Made by a program: the position numbers and the translations under genes. The notes below the pieces were generated by a model. It searched no databases, was not told the origin of the DNA, and saw only the letters and a program-made list of their open reading frames with translations. Shown here piece by piece: positions 59,120-64,000 of a stretch of 64,000 nucleotides of DNA (positions are counted from its first letter, which is position 1; each line of letters begins with the position of its first letter). Source of the DNA: Phormidesmis sp963789215 (GTDB lineage: Bacteria > Cyanobacteriota > Cyanobacteriia > Phormidesmidales > Phormidesmidaceae); contig CAWBJY010000002.1 in assembly GCA_963789215.1 (NCBI GenBank), forward strand, positions 248,001 to 312,000, read 5' to 3'.

Positions 59120-59893
59120 ATGGCCTTCACTGTTAGAGCTTTGTTATCTGGCCTGCTATCTGGCGCATCCTCCAAGGTTGCTAAAGTCGCGGCGGTCGCT
59201 CTTGTCACATCTGGTGCGATCGCAGGCGGAACGCAACTTGCGGCCCAGGCCCAAACCCCCGACAGCCAGCCTCCAGCTAGCGCTCCTGGTGCGACTCGTG
59301 CGGTCGCTCAGTCGGACAGCCCTATCGGCATCGCTGCGGGTGAAGCATTAATGCGCCAAGCTGAAAGCGCTATCTCCAACCAAAACTACAGCCAGGCAGC
59401 TACCGATCTGGTTGCAGCTCGCAAAGCGCTCAACGATGTCTCTACCTACTATCAGAACATCGCTGGCGTGTTTGTCGGTGTCGACAGCCGAGTTAACCGG
59501 GGGCTGCGAGATTTGGCTGTGAAAGCCGCGCAGGTTCGCGACCAAGCAAGCTATCAGCTAGCGGTTGTCTACCGCGCCCAAGGCAGCTCCGATCTGGCCG
59601 TGCCACTCCTTGTTGAAGTTTTGCAAAGTCAGCAGCCAACCCGCCCACTTGGCCAGCAAGCCTATCAGCAGCTATACGAATTGGGCTTTGTAGAAACCCC
59701 TTACGATGCACCCGGCGGTCGCGCTCGCAGCGGCTCTAACGAGCCTGAACCCGAACCCGATGCTCAACCGACTGAAGCAGCGCCAACTGAAGTAGCGCCA
59801 ACTGAAGCAGCGCCGGCTGAAGAGCCTGCTGGAGCGGCCGAAGAGTCTGCTGGAGAAGCGACTGAAGTGCCCGCAGAGCAGCCCGCAGAATAA
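59120..59893 (+). CDS. secreted or anchored protein with acidic Pro/Thr-rich tail
   Basis: A 257-residue protein. N-terminal hydrophobic segment (ALLSGLLSGASSKVAKVAAVALVTSGAIAGGT) with a signal-like end AAQAQ (about residue 45). A central helical, repeat-like domain (AGEALMRQAESAISNQNYSQAATDLVAARKALNDVSTYYQN...SYQLAVVYRAQGSSDLAVPLLVEVL, about 72-170) resembles TPR-like helices. The C-terminus is a low-complexity Thr/Glu/Ala/Pro tail with PTEAAPTEVAPTEAAP repeats (about 215-257). No known family; it lies upstream of bolA. Confidence 0.65.
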   Translation: MAFTVRALLSGLLSGASSKVAKVAAVALVTSGAIAGGTQLAAQAQTPDSQPPASAPGATRAVAQSDSPIGIAAGEALMRQAESAISNQNYSQAATDLVAARKALNDVSTYYQNIAGVFVGVDSRVNRGLRDLAVKAAQVRDQASYQLAVVYRAQGSSDLAVPLLVEVLQSQQPTRPLGQQAYQQLYELGFVETPYDAPGGRARSGSNEPEPEPDAQPTEAAPTEVAPTEAAPAEEPAGAAEESAGEATEVPAEQPAE

Positions 59894-59992
59894 TTCGGGT
59901 GGTCTGAGCGCGGGGCCGATACATCAGGATGGTCTAGGTTGCGGCATAATTGAGAAAACCACTCGCCTATTGGAACCATCCTTCGCAAAACT

Positions 59993-60250
59993 ATGATCAG
60001 CCCCGACCAAGTAGAATCTATGATTAAAACGGGCCTGCCCGATGCCAAGGTCGCTGTCCAAGACCTAACGGGCGGCGGCGACCACTATCAGGTCGCCATC
60101 GTCTCGTCTGCTTTTGAAGGGTTGAGCCTAGTGAAGCGCCATCAGCTCGTGTATCAAGCTGTGAACTCTGCAATGTCGTCCGAAGCGATTCATGCGCTAT
60201 CTTTAGAGACGAACACGCCCAGCGAAGTTGCCATGTCCGGGGCGGATTAA
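59993..60250 (+). CDS. bolA: BolA-family protein
   Basis: An 85-residue BolA: MISPDQVESMIKTGLPDAKVAVQDLTGGGDHYQVAIVSSAFEGLSLVKRHQLVYQAVNSAM shows the BolA core with the conserved RHQLVY and the GGGDHY loop with the His used to share an Fe-S cluster with a monothiol glutaredoxin. The next gene, 50 bp downstream, encodes that glutaredoxin. The pair controls iron-sulfur metabolism. No DNA-binding role is implied by the sequence alone. Confidence 0.93.
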   Translation: MISPDQVESMIKTGLPDAKVAVQDLTGGGDHYQVAIVSSAFEGLSLVKRHQLVYQAVNSAMSSEAIHALSLETNTPSEVAMSGAD

Positions 60251-60299
60251 GTCCGGTCAAATCGCTCTTATTTCAAGCAACTCTTTCCCAGGATTAACG

Positions 60300-60623
60300 A
60301 TGTCTCCAGAAACTAAAACTAAAATTGACGATTTAGTTCAGCAGAACAAGATCATGGTGTTTATGAAAGGCACCAAGCTTATGCCTCAGTGTGGCTTTTC
60401 TAATAATGTTGTACAGATTATGAATACGCTAGGCGTCCCGTTTGAGACGGTGGATGTTTTAGCCGATCCTGAAGTTCGTCAAGGCATCAAGGAGTATTCT
60501 GACTGGCCGACAATTCCTCAGGTTTACCTCAACGGCGAATTTCTTGGCGGCTCGGATATCTTGATTAAGATGTATCAAGACGGCAACCTACAAGAGATGG
60601 TAGAAGTTGCCCTAGCCTCTTAG
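60300..60623 (+). CDS. grxD: monothiol CGFS glutaredoxin
   Basis: A 107-residue Grx4-type glutaredoxin that carries [2Fe-2S] clusters. The active site is CGFS in LMPQCGFSNNVV (about residue 33), the family WPTIPQVYLNGEFLGGSDI (about 71) binds glutathione. ATG 60300 gives the standard length; a longer frame starting upstream in bolA is not used. It forms an operon with bolA, and a terminator follows. Confidence 0.95.
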   Translation: MSPETKTKIDDLVQQNKIMVFMKGTKLMPQCGFSNNVVQIMNTLGVPFETVDVLADPEVRQGIKEYSDWPTIPQVYLNGEFLGGSDILIKMYQDGNLQEMVEVALAS

Positions 60624-60680
60624 CTGCGGTTATTTGATACGGTTATTTAACTTAAAAAGCGGTTGCTAAAAACTGCTAGC

Positions 60681-60726
60681 AAAAAAGCGCGTTTGCCTAA
60701 CTCAACGTAGGGCAGATGCGCTTTTT
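60681..60726 (+). terminator. terminator after grxD
   Basis: AAAAAGCGC...TGCC and GGCA...GCGCTTTTT form a long stem with small mismatches ending in a T run. Confidence 0.8.
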
Positions 60727-60795
60727 GATGGCTGATTATTTCTAGTCTGTTGGCCCAAAGACTGTCGGCCCAAAGAATATCGGTCTAGCGATAGC

Positions 60796-61044
60796 CTAAC
60801 GGTAGTCTGTTTCTAACTGAGTCTGAGCCACTGCAAAATTAGAAGAGTCGTAGAGAAAGCGAAGCGCTTCTTGCTCTAGCTGGTTGATTAGGTACGATTC
60901 GGCTGCGCCTGAATGACGCATGGACGTGATGTAGCCTTCTAGGTATAGCCTGAGTTCATCGGTGCGATAACCTTTGTTCCAGTAGTCGACAAGGGTATCG
61001 GAGATCCGCTGATAGTAACGGATGATTCTGGCATCTTGGAGCAT
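60796..61044 (-). CDS. DUF6761 small helical protein
   Basis: An 82-residue protein, all alpha-helical by look: MLQDARIIRYYQRISDTLVDYWNKGYRTDELRLYLEGYITSMRHSGAAESYLINQLEQEALRFLYD. The family is cyanobacterial and known as DUF6761, with no described function. No membrane segment or zinc site. It converges on grxD past a strong terminator; the divergent response regulator starts 323 bp away. Confidence 0.8.
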   Translation of the reverse strand: MLQDARIIRYYQRISDTLVDYWNKGYRTDELRLYLEGYITSMRHSGAAESYLINQLEQEALRFLYDSSNFAVAQTQLETDYR

Positions 61045-61367
61045 TGTGTCTGTGGGCCTCTATCCGGATAATTCAATTATACAAGAATCGTCTCTGTAAA
61101 GGTACGCACCTAGCCGGATATTGAAGCGGTGTTTTGTCTATAAAAGACACCCCGAAAGAGAGTTGTTTGACTGTATTAAAGATGACTTAATAGATAACTA
61201 TTGAACGGTTCTCGAATCATTCTTCGCTTTAGCCATCGAACGATGATGTCTGTGGCAAACTGACGTTTCGATTTCCCGTAACCTTGATTACAGAAGTTTT
61301 ATAAGCAGCTCTGATACGGTGACCTTAGTCCTCAGCCGCTAGCCGCATTTATTGCGCTATCTTTTTT
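61045..61367. other. divergent intergenic region
   Basis: 323 bases separating the DUF6761 gene and the response regulator. No gene or known RNA was seen; both promoters should lie here. Confidence 0.45.
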
Positions 61368-62138
61368 GTGAGCGCCACTTTAGAAACCACTATTCAGGTC
61401 GTAGAAAGTAATTTAAACTTGCGCTCGTTGTTAACTTGGAACTTGCAGCAGGCTGGTTATCGAGTTCAGCAATGTGCTGATATGCTCTCTGCTAGAAACG
61501 GATTTCAAGCTCATCAGCCAGGGCTGGTGGTGCTAGAAGCAGAGTTCTCGGGCGGGCAAGGACTACAGCTTTGTCAATGGCTGAAGCATCAGGGGCACCC
61601 GCTGATTTTGATGCTGTCGGCGCGGACGGCAGAAACGGACGTGGTAACTGGGCTAAGGGCGGGAGCAGACGATTATTTGAAGAAGCCTTTTGGAATGCAG
61701 GAGTTTTTGGCGAGAATTGAGTCGCTTACTCGTCGCAGCCGGCATACCTCTACGCCTTTGGCGATTGACTGCGGCGATTTGCATATTGATTTGGTTCAGC
61801 GGCGGGTGCGCTACCGAGAGCTGTTTATAGATTTGACGCCGCAAGAATTTAGCTTGTTGTATGTGCTAACGCAGGCGGAAGGCGAGCCGCTAAGCCGGAT
61901 AGATTTGCTGAGAAGGGCTTGGCCAGATGCAATTGATAATCCGAGGACGGTTGATACGCACGTGCTGTCGCTGCGTAAAAAGATAGAGGTCGATCCGCGC
62001 AATCCTGATTTAATTCAGACGGTGCGGAATGTGGGCTATCGAATTTGCGTGGGATCGGGCAATGCTGCGATCGCAGCATTGCCCAACAACCGGTCGAGCG
62101 TTCGAGCCGTAGAGACCATGGCGATCGCGCGACCCTAA
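61368..62138 (+). CDS. OmpR-type response regulator with an altered receiver
   Basis: A 256-residue protein with a receiver (residues 9-122) and an OmpR winged-helix (about 131-232: LTPQEFSLLYVLTQAEGEPLSRIDLLRRAWPD, then RTVDTHVLSLRKKIEVDPRNPDLIQTVRNVGYR). In the receiver the usual phosphate-accepting Asp is replaced: the strand reads LVVLEAEFSGGQGL (Glu in place of Asp), and the N-terminal acidic pair is VVESN instead of VVDDD; the Thr/Ser and the Lys (LSARTAE; DDYLKKPFG) are kept. So it may act without phosphorylation or be constitutively on. It looks related to NblR/RppA-like cyanobacterial regulators. GTG start. Confidence 0.88.
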   Translation: MSATLETTIQVVESNLNLRSLLTWNLQQAGYRVQQCADMLSARNGFQAHQPGLVVLEAEFSGGQGLQLCQWLKHQGHPLILMLSARTAETDVVTGLRAGADDYLKKPFGMQEFLARIESLTRRSRHTSTPLAIDCGDLHIDLVQRRVRYRELFIDLTPQEFSLLYVLTQAEGEPLSRIDLLRRAWPDAIDNPRTVDTHVLSLRKKIEVDPRNPDLIQTVRNVGYRICVGSGNAAIAALPNNRSSVRAVETMAIARP

Positions 62139-62875
62139 GACCACTCTTCCTGCGCCTGCTGCTCTGCATTCATCAGCCGCTGCCGTAGCTCAGTCCAGCG
62201 CACCTGGTTAGCCTGGGCATCGGCTACTAGCTGGCCGTTTTCGAGGTGCCAAAGCCTGCTAACGTGGCGAGCAAGCAGCTCTACCTGATGGTTTGACATC
62301 ACGACCGTGAGCTTTTTTTGAGCGGCTTGCTCGGCTAAAAAAGACAGTAAGAACTCGCTGTAGCCTACATCTTGAGCGGAGGTCGGTTCGTCTAGCAGCA
62401 GCAGCTTAGGTTCTGTCATGAGGGTGCGGGTAATCGCTACTCTTTGCCGCTGACCCATCGACAAGTTCACCGCCGTTCTGTCCATCCAATCGGTGGGCAC
62501 ATTCATCCGTTCGGCCCAAGCTTCTACCGCTGTGGCGATCGCCGACTCTTCTTTTCCCTGCAGCCGCAGCGGATAGCCTAGCGTTTCTTTTACGCTCATG
62601 CCTAGCAGCCGACTTTCCTGATTCACTAAAGCCACGCTGCGCCGCAAACTCACCGCAGGCAGCGTGCGAATATCCGCCCCTTCAAACAAAATCTTGCCAC
62701 TGCTGGCCTCATTTAGCCGATTCATCAACCGCAACAAACTTGTCTTTCCCGATCCAGACGGCCCGACGAGCGCGATAAAATCGCCTAGCTCTATCGTCAA
62801 ACTCACCGCTTTGAGAATTTCTACAATGCCAGCGCTGGCCAGCATCGTCACCCGCTCGAACTCTAAAATAGTCAC
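62135..62875 (-). CDS. ABC transporter ATP-binding protein (YbbL/FetA-like)
   Basis: A 246-residue ABC ATPase. Walker A LVGPSGSGKTSLLRLMNRL (about residue 37), Q-loop LVNQESRLLGM, signature LSMGQRQRVAITRTLM (about 138; a variant of LSGGQ), Walker B LLLLDEPTSAQD and H-loop VMSNHQVELLARH. The variant MGQ and the short length resemble YbbL/FetA, the ATPase of an iron or metal efflux pair, but no YbbM/FetB permease lies next to it; the neighbours are a membrane protein and the response regulator. GTG 62875, preceded by AAAGGA, is the likely start. It overlaps the response regulator end by 4 bp. Confidence 0.85.
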   Translation of the reverse strand: MTILEFERVTMLASAGIVEILKAVSLTIELGDFIALVGPSGSGKTSLLRLMNRLNEASSGKILFEGADIRTLPAVSLRRSVALVNQESRLLGMSVKETLGYPLRLQGKEESAIATAVEAWAERMNVPTDWMDRTAVNLSMGQRQRVAITRTLMTEPKLLLLDEPTSAQDVGYSEFLLSFLAEQAAQKKLTVVMSNHQVELLARHVSRLWHLENGQLVADAQANQVRWTELRQRLMNAEQQAQEEWS

Positions 62876-62920
62876 GCGTCCTTTCCCTAAAGGTGACAGC
62901 CGCAAAATCAAACGCCAAAA

Positions 62921-63472
62921 TCAAGCAACAAAATCAAAGCTGCTCGCGGCTGCAATTGTCCAAATATCTACTAGCAGTAGCATTGCGGTTAACCCTAGCA
63001 AAATTAGGTACATCCAGGGTTGAGACAGCGGCTTTACGTCTCTCATGTCAATTTCGGTCTTAGCCTCTACATAGCGAACTAGCCGGGCAAACCCGACGAC
63101 ACGCATAGGTAACAGGTAGGCTCTGTCTTCTGTCTGATTAAGAAAATAGTAAACAATTCCGCCTTGGCCGGTTGACCGTGGCTTTAGCGCCGTAATCTCG
63201 CTCCACTGAAGCGCCCAGCCTCTGCGGCCAAAAGCTCGAACCCAAGCAGGATACGTGACGGCAATACCTTCTTCGTCTACTTCTACCTTTTCGCTCAGAA
63301 CGCCATAGAGCGCCGCGCCGCCGATAACCGCACCCACCCAAAGCAGCGTAGGCGAGACGGGCGATCGCGTCAGCTCTGAAAGGAAAGGCAGTGGAATCAC
63401 AAGCGCAACGTAAAGCGACATCAGCGTGAGCTGAATGAGCGGCGAAATCTTAAAGCTGTCAGAAGGTGGCAT
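62921..63472 (-). CDS. hypothetical membrane protein
   Basis: A 183-residue protein with two N-terminal membrane segments (about 10-30 and 40-60), a PH-like central domain (VEVDEEGIAVTYPAWVRAFGRRGWALQWSEITALKPRSTGQGGIVYYFLN, about 63-112), and one C-terminal membrane segment (WMYLILLGLTAMLLLVDIWTIAA). No named family recognised with certainty. It lies 45 bp upstream of the ABC ATPase in the same direction, so the two could be coexpressed; a role as transport partner is not supported, since its membrane segments are few. Confidence 0.65.
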   Translation of the reverse strand: MPPSDSFKISPLIQLTLMSLYVALVIPLPFLSELTRSPVSPTLLWVGAVIGGAALYGVLSEKVEVDEEGIAVTYPAWVRAFGRRGWALQWSEITALKPRSTGQGGIVYYFLNQTEDRAYLLPMRVVGFARLVRYVEAKTEIDMRDVKPLSQPWMYLILLGLTAMLLLVDIWTIAAASSFDFVA

Positions 63473-63494
63473 TGCAATGATTGAGGGTGAGCGA

Positions 63495-63536
63495 CGCGCT
63501 AGGTCTACCGCGCTAGGTCTACCGCGCTAGGTCTAC
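63495..63536. repeat. three perfect 14-bp tandem units
   Basis: CGCGCTAGGTCTAC occurs at 63495, 63509 and 63523 without change. The array touches the stop codon of the next reverse-strand gene (63533). Confidence 0.95.
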
Positions 63537-63967
63537 AGGTATTTTTGCACGACGCTCCAACCGGTCGCTGTCACCAGGACAAATCCAACTAGGAGCACGC
63601 CGTTAATCGTGAGGTGGGTCTTTCTAGCCCAGGGCCGTTCAGGGCTGATACGGGTGGCGCTCCAGGCCGAGGCTAGCGTGAGCGCAACAACCGTTATCCC
63701 TGCGGGTAGATGAACTGAGTGGCCTAGCTCGCCAAATTCGCCCAAGGTGCCAACGACACCAATAGACAAAAGTAGGAGAACCAGAAAGACTAAAATGCCG
63801 CCTAGCGTAAAATGAAGCGATCGCAGCCAGGCAGGCCGATCGAGTTCTTTTTGACGAGTGTAGAACAAGCGCCCACCGCTCAGGGCTAACAAGCCATAGG
63901 CGCTAATTGAAAGGCCCATAGACCAGGCCGCAATTCGCCAAAGCCAGATAAAAGAAGGAAGATCCAC
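63533..63967 (-). CDS. DUF4079-type membrane protein
   Basis: A 144-residue protein with four predicted membrane segments (about 9-28, 50-70, 85-103, 117-139). LRSLHFTLGGILVFLVLLLLSIGVVGTLGEFGELGHSVHLPAGITVV and RKTHLTINGVLLVGFVLVTATGWSVVQKYL carry spaced His residues as in the DUF4079 family of possible heme-binding cyanobacterial membrane proteins. Start GTG 63967. The function is unknown. Its stop codon touches the repeats at 63495. Confidence 0.75.
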   Translation of the reverse strand: MDLPSFIWLWRIAAWSMGLSISAYGLLALSGGRLFYTRQKELDRPAWLRSLHFTLGGILVFLVLLLLSIGVVGTLGEFGELGHSVHLPAGITVVALTLASAWSATRISPERPWARKTHLTINGVLLVGFVLVTATGWSVVQKYL

Positions 63968-64000
63968 AAGCGGTCATCCTATGCGTAAAGTTGACTCTAC

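Noticed and set aside
60228..60299. Longer GrxD start inside the bolA end
   Set aside because: The extra 24 residues overlap bolA and are not needed; the ATG at 60300 gives the standard family length.
1..64000. tRNA genes
   Set aside because: A look for T-loop-like GTTCRANYC with matching stems in the intergenic gaps gave none that fold.

Overview
The window is chromosomal DNA of an oxygenic cyanobacterium. It carries psbA (photosystem II D1), apcD (allophycocyanin alpha-B), petN (cytochrome b6f), a complex C (cytochrome b6 heme ci) assembly factor, many small cyanobacteria-only families, and very frequent copies of the HIP1 octamer GCGATCGC. Outer-membrane genes (lpxD, lptC, a usher-like protein) fit the Gram-negative-type envelope. 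Gene order is mosaic and non-syntenic, as in Leptolyngbya-like or large Synechococcus-like genomes; I cannot fix the genus. I saw no tRNA, rRNA, CRISPR array, prophage or intact insertion sequence.

Layout. 0-3.4 kb: the 3' part of purF, a 2TM protein, a solo Trypco1 (CU044_2847-type) protein and clpP. 3.8-8.8 kb: a three-gene locus for a secreted pilin-like subunit, a PapD-like chaperone and a 1175-residue usher-like protein; this is the best candidate for a poorly described system. 8.9-18 kb: housekeeping (SDR, petN, rsmB, DUF218, APH/AAA kinase, rplY, purA). 18-24 kb: an adenosine-deaminase-like protein, msrB, a small LuxR-type regulator, psbA and apcD. 24-34 kb: rlmD, lpxD, coaX, an M48 protease, DUF4330, CCB, a PBP4-type carboxypeptidase, lptC and a LabA-like NYN protein. 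34-44 kb: a 1.1 kb gene-free stretch, an orphan ExbB, an amidase, and a surface-glycan group (two glycosyltransferases, a HepA-like ABC exporter, a sulfotransferase), then ylqF and a universal stress protein. 44.7-56.7 kb: pgk, then an accessory zone with two hicAB modules, a Uma2 nuclease-like protein, a frameshifted MidA-type methyltransferase, a papain-fold toxin with its probable immunity protein behind pcrA, a GIY-YIG protein and a decayed VOC gene. 56.7-64 kb: an S8/P-domain protease with a small zinc ribbon, bolA-grxD, an atypical response regulator, an ABC ATPase and membrane proteins.

Two patterns cut across genes. First, many intergenic spaces contain short tandem duplications, most with a 14-bp period but a different sequence at each place (2629, 8830, 13200, 33361, 40915, 63495), with others of 11, 12, 15 and 17 bp. 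Second, three otherwise intact genes show a single apparent frameshift (rlmD, the ABC exporter, the MidA-type methyltransferase), and one VOC gene is broken twice. These are either real decay or uncorrected indels in the assembly.

How genes work together: purF and purA belong to purine synthesis, with a possible purine deaminase near purA. lpxD, lptC, the usher locus, the glycan cluster, the amidase and the carboxypeptidase all build the cell envelope. psbA, apcD, petN and the CCB gene serve photosynthesis, and the small LuxR-type regulator may be a redox or light regulator. bolA-grxD is an iron-sulfur module. All calls come from reading the sequence; no database search was run.
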